From Xylogone sp. PMI_703 (taxonomy: Eukaryota; Ascomycota; Leotiomycetes), in NCBI GenBank assembly GCA_021399445.1, contig JAJTUQ010000001.1, positions 2,914,001-2,978,000 on the forward strand: a DNA stretch of 64,000 nucleotides. Reading direction: 5' to 3'. Positions 35,590 through 46,751 of this stretch are shown here, piece by piece. The stretch's first letter is position 1; every line of letters begins with the position of its first letter. The notes under the pieces are model-generated. The model had not been told where the DNA came from and ran no database searches. It saw only the letters and a program-made list of their open reading frames with translations. The position numbers were made by a program, and so were the translations under genes.

Positions 35590-38388
35590 TTAACCCCTTT
35601 TCTTCTCTCGCCGTAGCTTCCATTCCACCCTGGCTACCTTCATTAATAATTCCTCGTCCCGGATTGGAATCCAAGATGTCAGCACTTTCATGGCGTTCTC
35701 AAAATCCGAATCCATAAGTATCTCCGTCGTTCCGTCAATCAGCGCCGCGGCAGTGGCGTGCAACACATCTAGCCCCCCAGAAAATGGACGCTCTGGGGTA
35801 GGAGGAGTAGATGGATCAGAGTCGCCCAGAAGCATAAATACATCCCAAACCCGAAGCTGTGCTTGGAATGGGATGGAGTAGTTGAAGAGAGTCAGGTACC
35901 ATCGGGTACCGAAGGCTGTCGGGTCTATGCCCATATCATCCTGCAAAAGAACAGACCGAGTCAGCTTATTCTTACCCATGATTACTGCCTACTTCAGGGT
36001 CTATATTAAACTGCTTATCCCGCGGCGGATTATACCGGGGGAGAGCATCTAAAATGAGCAAAAGGGGTGGGCTTACCAGTTTCTGTGCAACAGGCCGGTT
36101 ATTCAACCACACTTTGTGGAATTCATCTAGCGCGGCCATCAACCCGGGAAATCCGGCTTCGTAAAGTTTATCCATCCCTCTCAACTGCCACATCCTCACC
36201 AGCATGACAAATGCCTGTTCTTCGTCATAATAACACAATAATGTAGCCGCTAGAGAAGCCATCCCCTGCACATATCCAGTATCGGGAAAGTAGAGACTTA
36301 GAGAATGTAATATCCGAAACAGTAATCGTTGGCCGCCCCTGTACCGTCTTCGAAACATAATGTGTCTGTTAATGGTTCTAGGAACGTCAAGATCGATCTG
36401 AACATCATCGGCAGAGCTCTGCTCAAGCAAGGCGTAAAATGTATCAATGATCTCCGTATCGCTCGGCATATCGCCCCTTTTCTTGGCTGATGCACTGAGG
36501 AAGGAATACCATGCCGCAGAACGCCATCTGTCTGGAATCCCTTTCCAGGTCCGCTCAATGAGCTTAGAATTCTGCGTATCAAATTCGAACTGCATTCCTG
36601 CGCCCTCCTGCCCTGTCTTCACCACCTTTGCCATCTTCCTCCACTTCTCGGTCCGCGTCCACTCTTTCTTCTTCAGAACTAGCGCTGCCTTTCCGCCTTC
36701 TGCGTCTTCGGCAATATCAGCTAGCCCAGGAGGGAGCGTGAGCATATCGCCAGCCTCGTCCATCCACCTTCTATTCCTATTTCCTGGTAATCTGTTTGCA
36801 GCAGCCCGAAAGGTTGACCGAGTGCTGCGCTGGGATGCTCTGGAAGCAGTGGTCCTTATGGATCTAGCAGTCCCCCTCCTGCTTGGTGTACGCCGGGGCA
36901 TTTTGCTGGATGCAAAGGAGCTCTGTCGACTGAACAATCGCCGTTGCCGTGGAGCAGATGATGCCATTTCGAGTACGGTTGATGTACGTTGTAGTGGTGG
37001 TCTTGCATCTGGCGTACCAGGCCGCTCGGAGTCCTTGGAAGGATTAATGAAGCCGTATCTGTCTACATCCTCTCCATTGATGTCTTCCCAGTCCTCAATA
37101 CCACCAGCCATCTCATATTCGCCTCTCATGGATCGCATAGATCTCATCGACCTCGCACTTACTGCACTTTTAGGCCTGTTTATTGGGCCGCTGGGACTTA
37201 AGAAATTATCTGGCCTAAACGGTGTTAGAACTTTGGATTCTTTTTTTGATGCGCACTGCAATTGACTCACGTCTGTGATGATTCCTCTCGTACTGGAGCA
37301 ATATCAGAAACCATTCCTGAGAGCCCATCCCCATCCTCATCCACCTCAAATTCCTGCTCGTATAATGACCTGACTTTCCGAGATTCCATTTCCTGGTCAG
37401 AATCCAGTACTCTGACGTTGAGACTTGCCGCCCTTATCGTTGGAAGGCCAGTTTGTTTGTTTCTAGGAAAAAGAAAAAGTCAGCTTACAAGTCGCACCTT
37501 CCTAATCTTGTATAAAAAAGCTACTGCGCCCTGCACCTACCTTCGTCCAGCCTCGGTCCTTGGCCGCGCCTGCTGCTGGTTTAATTTATTTAGATTCATC
37601 ATGATGCTACCCCGTTTCGAAAATTCCACCTTTTCCATAAAATTTTCCTCCACGAAGTTTTCGGTCGGTATGTCCGTTGCAATTGGCTTGAATTCCTCTA
37701 CCGGCATGGGCATGGGCATGGGCTCCATTGGGAGTGGGGGAACATTGCTGCTTTTCCTGGACAAAGGCCTCCTCCATCTTGAGCTCACAGACTTGATACT
37801 GGGAGAATAGATGCTTGCAGAACGTATGCTATCAGGCCTGTTATTTCTCGGCGTGGTTGGTATACTTGGCGCCAGGGAACCCCTCCTACTATCACTGGTC
37901 TTTGGTCGTATTGGAACGGTATCGGAAGTCGGAACCACAATGTTCGCCGGACGCGTGGGACGTGTTGGATCTTCATCAGATTCCTTGGTCTCGACTTCTT
38001 CGTTATCTCTATTTTCCTCCTCCTTATCTACCTTCTGCTCCATACCAATCTCCTTCTCTGCCTCGGTCTCTTTCTCCCTTTCCTTATCCATCTCCTCAAC
38101 CGCATTCAGCGATCCTTCTTTCGCCGCCGCGGTCGATGTGGTCGGCGCAAGGCCCGAATCCCTCTTGTACTCTTCCTCCTCGGCGTCACTGGTCTTGGGC
38201 CGACTTCGCAGCGCAGGGTGCGTCTCGACGGGGGCGCGAGAGGGCGCAACGGTCACAGAGATGGGAGGTTTGGCCGGGGTGGTCTCCTCATAGCGAACTG
38301 CCATCATGCCGTTATCGTTGCGGGTCCTGGCCAGCGAAGGGCGTGAAGGCGACTCCGTTGCTAAGTCGAGATTCCCTTCGAGCGCCAT
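35590..38388 (-). CDS. TBC-domain Rab GTPase-activating protein
   Basis: Exons are 38388-37541, 37462-37271, 37214-36077 and 35940-35590, with introns of 78, 56 and 136 nt whose phases all agree; the product is 842 aa. The first 540 residues are disordered: a Glu/Lys-rich part (EKETEAEKE), then an Arg/Ser-rich part with MRSMRSMRG and many RSTR-like units. The TBC domain spans about 570-790 and shows the fingerprint GIPDRWR (572), the arginine finger in IDLDVPRT (Arg about 626) and the glutamine finger in TGYVQGM (about 661), so it should be catalytically competent. The last exon carries the DPTAFGTRWYLTLF segment typical of TBC proteins. It should accelerate GTP hydrolysis by a Rab/Ypt GTPase in membrane traffic. 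Which Rab cannot be told; resemblance is to the Gyp/Msb3 group in general. Confidence 0.93.
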
Positions 38389-40314
38389 GAATCATGATTT
38401 GAAGGGGTGCTGATATATCAAGCGTGACAGTATGTAAGGGGCAGATCGGTTTGCGAGCAGGTGTATCGCGTGGGAAATGATCATGGGCCTCTGTCGACCC
38501 AGCTGATTGCAACGGCGCAGAGGGATTGGAGGGTTGGGTGGGAGGAAGTGGAATTACCGTGCTGTCGTATTTTATATTTTCCCCCTTCCGAGATTAAAGA
38601 TAATGCAGATCCCGGGATCGATCGACGGTAGATAAGGCGGAGAAGGGCGAGAAGAATTAAGAGTACAATGGGAACAATAAGGGAGAGAGAGTATAAACAG
38701 CTGGGGAAAAGAAAAAAAGAAACCTGGCACGGATGGACCAGGCAATAATTATACAGAAGAGTAATACGATGGGGATAGCTGACGAAGAAAGGAGACGAAG
38801 GGTGAGGAGCATTGATCGAGCTCTCATCAGCGCGGGTCCCCGCTTAGGAAGGGGTCGAATTTCCTTTGCGTCTAGGCGCTGACACCGCAGCAGCAGCCAA
38901 TGGCCGGGTTCGAGGGTCCCTCTTTGGCGACCCCGTGTGCTGGTGGAAGACGCTTGAGCACCTGAAAAAGAGCGTCTCTCCATGATAAGCTCCATCTAGG
39001 GCGGTGGGCTGCTGCTTTGGGAAGCCCTGGGGAGCTTGAGAAGCATCGCCTCAGCTGCACGTACGCAGCATGCATGCACGGTAACAGTGCTGCAGAGTGC
39101 AGCGCTCTTGAAATAGATTCGTTGCGAGCGAAGTACATATCACAAGCTGACGGCAGAGGGGAAAAGAAAAGTGACAGAGCCTCTTCGCAAAACCTCCCCC
39201 TTTTCTGCGGTGCACATACACATTTACTTTCTGGTCAACGATACAGCCCAAGTGTCAATGTTACAGTAACTACTACTCTACTGTCTGCACACACAATAGC
39301 TGCTCTGCGCCATCACTGAAATGAAAGGCCGTAGCGGGTTCCCGCCCGTTGCTGGCTGCTGGGCTCTGGACTCTCCCGTCAGCCCCGTGGCGCCTCCATC
39401 CCATCTGCGGCAGCTAGATCCAGCCCGAAAACGGGGTTCGCTCTCGGTTCTCTTCAATAGACCGTTGCAGCGGGGCGTTCGGCATGTACAATTCCTCTGA
39501 TTCCTTCATCATTGTCCCTCTCAGGTTAAATCCAACCAGGCCCACTCACACACGCGACCACGTAAGGCCAGTTTGTCTTCAATAACAGGTTCAATACATG
39601 CTGTAGTCGATGGCAACACTAGCCTCAAGATGCTGAGCACTCTCTGCTTTGTCACAGCTCGTGTGAGAACGTGGAGGAGTCTTGCTGGCTGTGCTGGACA
39701 GTGATGTGGATACAAGTATTCCAACGCTCGTACTGTCCCCCGTAAGCAAGCAGACTTGATTCTCTTCGTTTGGAATCCGAGCTGCTAGTTGACCACTTAC
39801 TTTGGACTGTCCATCGAGTCCGTAGCTAAGATCTAGCAACCTGATTTAGTAGCCTTGTGATGATGTATTATACTACCGTATACTTTTATCTCTATATGGC
39901 ACGGCACGAAGTTCTGACTCCGAAGAAGCCAACTATCTCTAGGGTTTCCCTATTTTGCTTTAATATCTTTTCTTTCTCTTTCCTGATCGCAGATATCTGG
40001 AACCCGCCAGAGAGAAGTTTTTCTTTCAAAAGAATAAGAGGAATAGCTTGGTAAAATATATAGACGAGGAAAAGGTGGATTAAAACTCCATTGCAATGCC
40101 CGTGCCCACCCCAACAAAGTACAGTAATATCCCTTTTAAGCTTAATTTGTCAACCCTCCCTCAAAGTTCATCTTAAAAATAACTTCACAGCGCAAAAAGA
40201 CTCGCTATATAGAAACAGTAAACCCCCCAAAAAGGGACGATGGTAATGACAGCTCGTTGATGAGATACCGCATTGATGTACCGCTCCATGCCATGCGCTC
40301 CCCTTTGCACCGCG
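38389..40314. other. Intergenic region upstream of the RabGAP gene
   Basis: About 1.9 kb holding the RabGAP promoter and leader and the presumed 3' end of the ankyrin-DIL gene. A purine-rich plus-strand tract lies at 38640-38730. No ORF is convincing. Confidence 0.6.
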
Positions 40315-42987
40315 TTAAATGTCTTCATTCTCCCAGTCCCGCTCCAGATACGCTGGTGGCGGTGCCCGCCCTCCAGCTGCGTCAAGCTTTGCCAAGAACT
40401 CGGGCGGCACCGAGGGTATGTACTTCCTCTCGCGTTCCCGGTTCACACCTCCAAAGCCAGCACCGTAGCTAACTAGCATGTCGGTGCTGGTGGGGAGAGA
40501 GAACGGCAGCATGAGCGCGGGGTCCAGGAGTAGAAATTCGGCTGCGTCGTCGTCGTCTTCGTCGAGTGAGACATCTTCCATGCCGTTTGGCGTGCTGGAC
40601 CCCACCATCTTACCATTTGATGGCGGGGAACTGAGCACCTGTCCGTTGGCGGATCGGGTTGGTGTTGATGGGACGGATGCGTTACTGGCTCGCGATGCTT
40701 TGGGTGATGAGGCAGCTGCTTGTCGTTGCCGCTCTCTGCGGAGATGTGCTTCTCTTTGGAGATTTACTAGATATGACATCGCACTTTTAGGCAAGCCTTT
40801 CTCACCCACCTCCGGCCGGTAATGCTTTACGGCATGGATGAGTTGCTGCGGCGTGAGTCTGGTAAGCTGTTGTAAGGTGCCAACAAGGGCCTCCAAGTCA
40901 TCTGCACCAAGCGAAGAGAAACATTGTAGCCACTGGAGTAACTGAATAAGAGGAGCTAGGTGCCGTCGCGCAGAGTCGACGGTCGTCTCGCCGCTTGCGG
41001 TGATAGAACCATGTTCGTAGTGCTCCGGCTGTCGGTTGTTCGTACGTGCCCATTCTTCCAAACTAGATATATTCATTCGAATCTGCATTGCTTTTGTTCG
41101 AGCCAGGTATTTCCTGTTTGACATTATTCGGTTGAAGAGTTCGGCTCCTAACCAGTAGAACAACTGTGAGAGAACTTGGGCCGTGATAACAGAATGGATA
41201 TCGTACAGGTCTAATACGAAGAGGGTCGATGAAAGCAATGAGGATATATTTCGTGGTGACGGTTTTGCTTTTTGCTTTGGAGTTGGTGGTCGATATCTCT
41301 TTTCTAATGGCTCCTCCTTGACCTGTGCCTTTCTCTTGAAGATCTTCCATTCGTTCTGGAACGCTATATCCTCAAATCCGGGTATGGTTTCGTGTTCTAA
41401 CATAGCCGCATCTAATACCTTGTCCATTCTCCTTTCGGCGTCCCGAATGATGAGAATAAAGATCTCGTTGATCAGTTCAGCCAGTTGTAGCTGGAACTCT
41501 GCGGTTGACCCAGAGAGACCAACATCTTTCTTCAGATAGTGTAATAATAGTGTTGCATTCGACATCCAAAAGGCTAAGATGGTCATATCCCATTGGTGGG
41601 CTTCGACAACATCATTGATTCTCTCCATCGCGCTAATAAGCAGCTTCCCAAGGAGCTCCTGATTCGCATGGTAATGCGCATACCGGGCGCTTAAAAATAT
41701 CATATTAGCTGGAACCGGCTTTTGTGAGGGTGATCGCTGTGGCGTCATCTTAGTGATAACAATATCAAGTATTCGCCCCAGTTCGCTCTCCTGAAAGACA
41801 AACATCTGGTCATGAAGACATCTGGTCCAGTCAAATTCTTGCGCTTCCTCCTCGAACTCTTCCGGGGTCTATTTCCATTAGTATTTCAATGATAGTGGGA
41901 GAAATAGGACGCCATTTACCTCTGGTTGGTCATCAATCCCAACATTTCCCAAATCAACCTCAAGATCCCTCGCGCTTTCCATCATCATACGTCGTCTAAG
42001 CTCATTCTCCGCCATCTCTTCTTCAAATCGGTCTTGGGAAAATCCGGGATTGTAGAAGTCATCTGTAACACCCGCGTTCCCTATGTTATACCCACTGTCA
42101 TGTAGATACCCTGAGATCTCACTGTCAGGAGCCGCAAAATCGAAAGCAGTCCGGCCTGTTGATGATTTTACATCTGGTGAAGCACCATGATCAAGTAGAG
42201 CCTTCGCAATGCCTTTGTGTCGATTGGTCATTGCCCACATCAATGCGCTCCATTGATTACGATCCTGCTTGTCGACGTCCGCACCAGCTTCTAAAAGCGC
42301 CGTTACCACGGTCTCATGGCCCTGGATATCCCTATTAGCGACTCTCCAGCTCAGATCGAAAAACCCTAACTTACAAAGCAGCTAGCATATATGAGCGGCG
42401 CGGTTCCCTCCTCATCTGGAGCATTAACATCTACGAATTGCTTGGCCTTCCCATTTAATAACTTCTCTATCCGATCAACATCACCATTACTAGCGGCCAT
42501 ATTCAATGCCTTTTGTAAAATATTCCTCTTTTCATCGTCGCTCAGCTTGTCGTCCGTGGCAACAGCATCTTCATCCTCAATTAACCCCTCGTCGCGATGC
42601 GCCGCCTGCGCGGCAAGCATTTCCATCAGTCGGGCGTCACTATCCTCCAATTTATGGTTTGTGAAATCATCATCATATGCCTCATCATGTAGTGATAAAT
42701 TGCTGAACTGGAGTGGCTTCGCTGGGACAGGAGTTGTGAGGAACTGTGATTGCCCTTTTTATTTCGTCATGTGTATTAGCAGTCTCGCGAATTTTTCTGT
42801 TTCTACATTAAGGAGCAACTTGGTCCTTACCTTGCCATGCATCGTACATCTCCGTCTCTGGTGCATATTCTGCTGAGACTGTCTTGCGATCATCTAGAGA
42901 TCTTGGCAGATCATCAGGTAGGACCCTAGGCTGCTTCACCTCGTCCGCGAACCCGACGTCTTCCCCGCCATTGTCCCCGATATCCAT
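40315..42987 (-). CDS. Ankyrin-repeat and dilute (DIL) domain protein
   Basis: Exons are 42987-42831, 42754-42375, 42321-41920 and 41868-40315, giving 830 aa. Introns are 76, 53 and 51 nt; the first uses an AAG acceptor, chosen because it restores phase and gives MYDAWQGQSQFLTTP. Ankyrin repeats (about residues 120-240) include PLIYASCFGHETVVTALLEA across an exon junction, then ALMWAMTNRHKGIAKALL. From about 310 a DIL domain resembling the myosin-V cargo-binding tail follows (HWILN-like helices; WMSNATLLLHYLKKDVGL, LFYWLGAELFNRIM). The C-terminus is disordered and acidic (SLDEDDDDAAEF). The same combination is known in fungal proteins such as fission yeast SPAC25B8.08 (from memory). It has no motor domain, so it may be an adaptor in transport; this is inference. 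Confidence 0.9.
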
Positions 42988-43467
42988 GGCAGATTGAGCA
43001 GGACTGCATATAGTCCGTACTCATCTGCTGTTGCCACAGTCAATGAATCAAAGGCTGGACAAATAATAAACGTTGTGGGTGGAAACTTTCCGAGCTGATT
43101 CACTGGGCTATTACTTTGTCTTAGGCTTCTAGCTGAGGACGGATCAGTTGGGTCAGTCGTCGAGAGGTGGTCCGTGCCGCAACGCCTAGCTTCCAGGTCC
43201 CTGGTCCACTTCGACAAAGCTTCTTTGCAATCTGACAGATAGAGTGGCAGTGCGCGGCTCTGGAGAAGGTAGGGCAGGAGGGAAAACTCAATTCTCCGTG
43301 AGAATTAGAACTATACCCGTCTCTCCTTTCTGCGGTGAATTCTTGATATCTAAATGGTTATAAACCGCTTGTGGACTGGTCACGTGGTCATGAACTTAGG
43401 AGCTTGGGCACACAGTTTCAATTAATTTCAGCAGGGATGAATGAGGGATAAGCACTTTTTTAGTTTC
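42988..43467. other. Short intergenic region between tandem genes
   Basis: 480 bases between the start of the ankyrin-DIL gene and the stop of allantoicase, on the same strand. It should hold the ankyrin-DIL promoter and the allantoicase trailer. The 93-codon minus-strand frame at 42936-43217 overlaps the first exon of the ankyrin-DIL gene and has no features. Confidence 0.6.
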
Positions 43468-44759
43468 CTATTCACTTCTCTTTCCATAAACTCTAATTCT
43501 CTTGACGCCACCATCGGGTATAATGGTAAGTTTGATGTGAGTGAATGCAGTATCCTTTACCAGAGACTCAAATTCATGCTCCTTGTCCGGACCACACTTG
43601 CTTGGTGCTACAATCTCTACCCAACCATCTGCCTGAACACCGGGCTCTCCCTCTCCGGTCCAAGATATAGCCTCAACTTTGGCTTCCTTGGGGAAATTAC
43701 CACGAAAGTGGGCTGTGTCAACAACCAAGTTCTGCACAGTTCCCTTCGCGCCTAGACGAATAATAGCCCAGTCCACATGATCTTTTCCCCGAGATCTGCT
43801 TGTCTCCCATCCATCGCCCATATCCTTACCACGGCCGGGAAGGATGAGGTTTGCTATTACACCAAAGTGCTGGTCACTGCAAGAAACCGCCACCCCTCCA
43901 TTTTGTGCAGCAGCAAGATCGAATATCGCATTCCTGTCTTCGGGGAAGACTGGGACAGCTTTCCCAAACAATCTAAACCGGGCAATACCTCCATCAGGGT
44001 ACATGTTCAATCGTACGTGCGTATAAGCCTTCTTTGTTGGGGAGTCTAGCTTCCAACCAAAGCGTTGAGAAGGTCCGCACTCCTGAATCCCGAGGATTGT
44101 TTCCCACTTCCCTTTTCCCCCTTTCCAACCATTGACTTCTTCGTCGTCTGAGCTGAAGACTCCCTCAACCGAAATAGCGGGTGCATGATTGCCCGAGAAG
44201 AAAGTCGTATCCACCTCAATGCCCTCCACGATACCAGAAGCTACCCCAAGACGGATGATAACATAGTCAAATGGAGCAGGATTGTGTCTTCGAGTCTCCC
44301 ACCCATCGTACCAAGCTCCGGTATAGACCATTTTGCCTGGCTGTCTGATTGGTGCGGCGGGATTAATGAGGTTGGATGCCTCTGCAAACCATTCATCCGA
44401 AAAAGAAAGAATTTTCCCACCAAGTGTGCTGGAGACCAGATCTGAAGTACATTGTTAGTAGGGGTTGTGGTATTATGGATTTTTGAAGTTACAGCAATGC
44501 CAATTCTCTTGAATCCGGAGACGGTGAGACTCTAGACTGATTGAGGTTTGTGCTGCCAATAACGATTTCTTCATCATAACTTTTCAGAACTTTCGGGCAG
44601 CCGATCGCGTGCCTCCTCCATGATTCCAAAACGCACAGCCTGAAGATAAATCCAGTAAAACTCACCAATGGTTGAGGATCGAAAGGTCTCGTCAATCTTC
44701 TCGGACACAACCCGGGTTGCAGGAATATTATCCAGTTTGTAATCGATTTCTGCTTCCAT
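43468..44759 (-). CDS. Allantoicase
   Basis: Hydrolyses allantoate to ureidoglycolate and urea in purine (uric acid/allantoin) catabolism; the yeast counterpart is DAL2. Exons are 44759-44666 and 44441-43468. The 224-nt intron (GTGAGT...TACTAAC...TTCAG) splits an Asp codon and joins EKIDETFRSSTI to DLVSSTLGGKIL, a highly conserved junction; the product is 355 aa, normal for the family. Two allantoicase repeats are visible: one with GAWYDGWETRRHNPAPFDY and TFFSGNHAP, the other with GDGWETSRSRGKDHVDW and AHFRGNFP. Each repeat ends in a YPDGGIAR or IPDGGVKR segment. Nothing is truncated. The ATG at 44759 suits the family's short N-terminus; an acceptor-like TTTCTAG upstream may mark a leader intron. 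It is divergent from the cytochrome b561 gene, with GATA sites between. Confidence 0.96.
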
Positions 44760-45456
44760 TTTTCGCAGGTGATATCCTATTGGTCTAGAAACAATGAATA
44801 GGAAAATATAGAAAAAATCTCCGGAATATGAGAAAGAGGAAACCAAGTCATCACTTTAACCGCTCCTATCTCAGGGCTGAGCAAATACGGTAATGTATCG
44901 GGCGACTCCGATATCGATAAGCCCCTCCCACCTTGCACGGACCACGGCAAGCTTTGCTTTGAATCATTGCTCTTGCGTAATTAGTTGATGACGCACCAAA
45001 GGACTCTACGTTAGTGAAATATGTAGTATATCGCGAATACTGGACGGCTGTGACATTAACAGTTATCCAAGAATGGTGATAACGAATGCAGAATTGCACA
45101 AGCTGCACCTGCTTTCGAAAAGAGGTTTAGGGAATGCCTCATTCAGCCACCGGTGCTACCAGCTTACACATCCCGATGACGTGATTGGCAGGAGCTATGC
45201 CGTTGACCAGGGACCGTACCCCTCTCATACTTGCCTCCTTCCTGGCGCAGGATAGCGACTGGAGCATCTGTTCCTGGCATCATCTACTCGGATCCGACTG
45301 AGGAGAACACCTCTCCTCTTCTGCTGACATATACATTTCCGGCCTGTCCATTCCAATTCCAATCCTCAGTTCCAACTTGTTGGCCCACCTAGAGATAGTC
45401 TATCTCCCGCCATTTAAGATCGATCCACAAGGGCGAATAGTATCACGCAAACTACA
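44760..45456. promoter_or_regulatory. Divergent allantoicase / cytochrome b561 promoter with GATA sites
   Basis: 697 bases between two divergent starts. HGATAR-type sites are CGATAA at 44915-44920 and TGATAA at 45077-45082, plus a weaker TTATCC (45063-45068). GATA factors of the AreA/Nit2 class activate nitrogen-catabolic genes including purine-use genes in fungi, so control of allantoicase is plausible. Whether the cytochrome gene shares it is unknown. Confidence 0.5.
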
Positions 45457-46299
45457 ATGGCTTCTGCAACGGGAATTCCAGCTGGAATTCCAGATAACAA
45501 TGAACTCCTGCATGATGAAGTGCCGGAAGCGACAGAAGAAGAGCCCCTTCTCGGCCGTCTGGGAGACGCTTCCCAACAACCAAGCCGTCCACTATACGCA
45601 AATCTCTATCTAGGTATCTCTCCAATCCGCCCTAAATTTGACCATTATCAAGTCGTTCAACGCAATGAGATCGCTAACAAAGTTGCCCTTTCGAAAATAC
45701 TAGGTACCGGAATAATTGCTCAAGCCGGCATAGTTCTCCTCGTGGCTCTCACCTGGGCAAACGTCTTCCTCACCCCTCTCATCTTCTTCAGTCCTCACCC
45801 ACTCCTAAATACTTCCGGACTTCTCCTACTGACCCAGTCGATCCTCCTTCTCCAACCAACACATCTCCCTGCTCAGAAGCGCAGTGGCACCTATGCTCAC
45901 TTCGGTATTAACGTCCTCGCGCTTTCCCTCCTCGCTTCGGGCCTAGTGATAATCGAAATCAACAAGTTCTCCCACAACGGCACGCACTTCGAATCACCGC
46001 ATGCGATCCTTGGTTTGATTACCTACATCTCGCTCCTGCTGCAGTCCGCAGTTGGAGTGGCGCAGTTCTTCTTCCCCGCGGTCTTTGGTGGCGTGGACAA
46101 GGCGAAGGCTGTGTACAAGTACCATCGCTGGGCGGGATATGTTATCCTGGGACTCATGCTTGGTACGGTTGGCGCGGCGACGCAGACGACATATAATCTG
46201 ACGACGCTGCATATTGAATGGAAGGCTGTTCTCGTGGCTAGCATTTTGGTAGTTCTAGGCGTTGTTCCCAGGATCCATAAGCAGAAGTTGGGGTTCTAG
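45457..46299 (+). CDS. Cytochrome b561-domain membrane protein
   Basis: Single-exon gene of 280 aa with ATG at 45457. A hydrophilic N-terminus of about 75 residues precedes six predicted membrane helices (about 82-104, 113-133, 146-168, 182-206, 222-245 and 250-272). Conserved His residues sit where b561 proteins bind two haems: FSPHPLLN, THLPAQ/AHFGIN, SPHAILG and KYHRWAG. Proteins of this family move electrons across membranes, often from ascorbate, but the substrate here is not known. The N-terminus has an acidic dileucine EEEPLL (27-32), of the type that sorts proteins to fungal vacuoles or endosomes. Its 3' end faces that of the M13 peptidase gene 452 bases away. Confidence 0.88.
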   Translation: MASATGIPAGIPDNNELLHDEVPEATEEEPLLGRLGDASQQPSRPLYANLYLGISPIRPKFDHYQVVQRNEIANKVALSKILGTGIIAQAGIVLLVALTWANVFLTPLIFFSPHPLLNTSGLLLLTQSILLLQPTHLPAQKRSGTYAHFGINVLALSLLASGLVIIEINKFSHNGTHFESPHAILGLITYISLLLQSAVGVAQFFFPAVFGGVDKAKAVYKYHRWAGYVILGLMLGTVGAATQTTYNLTTLHIEWKAVLVASILVVLGVVPRIHKQKLGF

Positions 46300-46751
46300 G
46301 AACAGCATGCCAGAGCGGCGAGAGCAATGAGGATGAGCGTGAGAGTCGAAGCTTTAGGGAAGAAGTCATGAAACTAACATCTAATGAACATTTATGGGTT
46401 ATATTCGGTTCTACTTCAAGTTGGGCGTTCTGGAATTTTTGGATACAAGATTGCGGTTTCGTATAGTACTCAGTGAAAGGAATAGATTAGTGAACTACTA
46501 GCTGTGGTCTTAGGCTAGAGAGAATGATGCGCAGGTGTACATGAGTTAAGAGAATAGGTTCGATAAGTTCCCAATTTCAATTTCTTTGCTAAGACTACAA
46601 GTTCCGTATAATTAAACATGTCCAAAACATCATTATCCAAGTCCGTTATCCGGTGTACCATCCAACCTTTAAAATACATATCTTTGCTACAATCTTGAAA
46701 ACATTCAAACTCTTTCAAGTTATTCTAACCAAGTAAACAGGTCTTTTTAAT
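46300..46751. other. Convergent intergenic spacer
   Basis: 452 bases between the 3' ends of the cytochrome b561-like and M13 peptidase genes. It is AT-rich and holds presumed trailers only. Confidence 0.6.

Noticed and set aside
36447..37265. 272-codon plus-strand frame
   Set aside because: Antisense shadow of the RabGAP exon, which has clear TBC motifs on the other strand.
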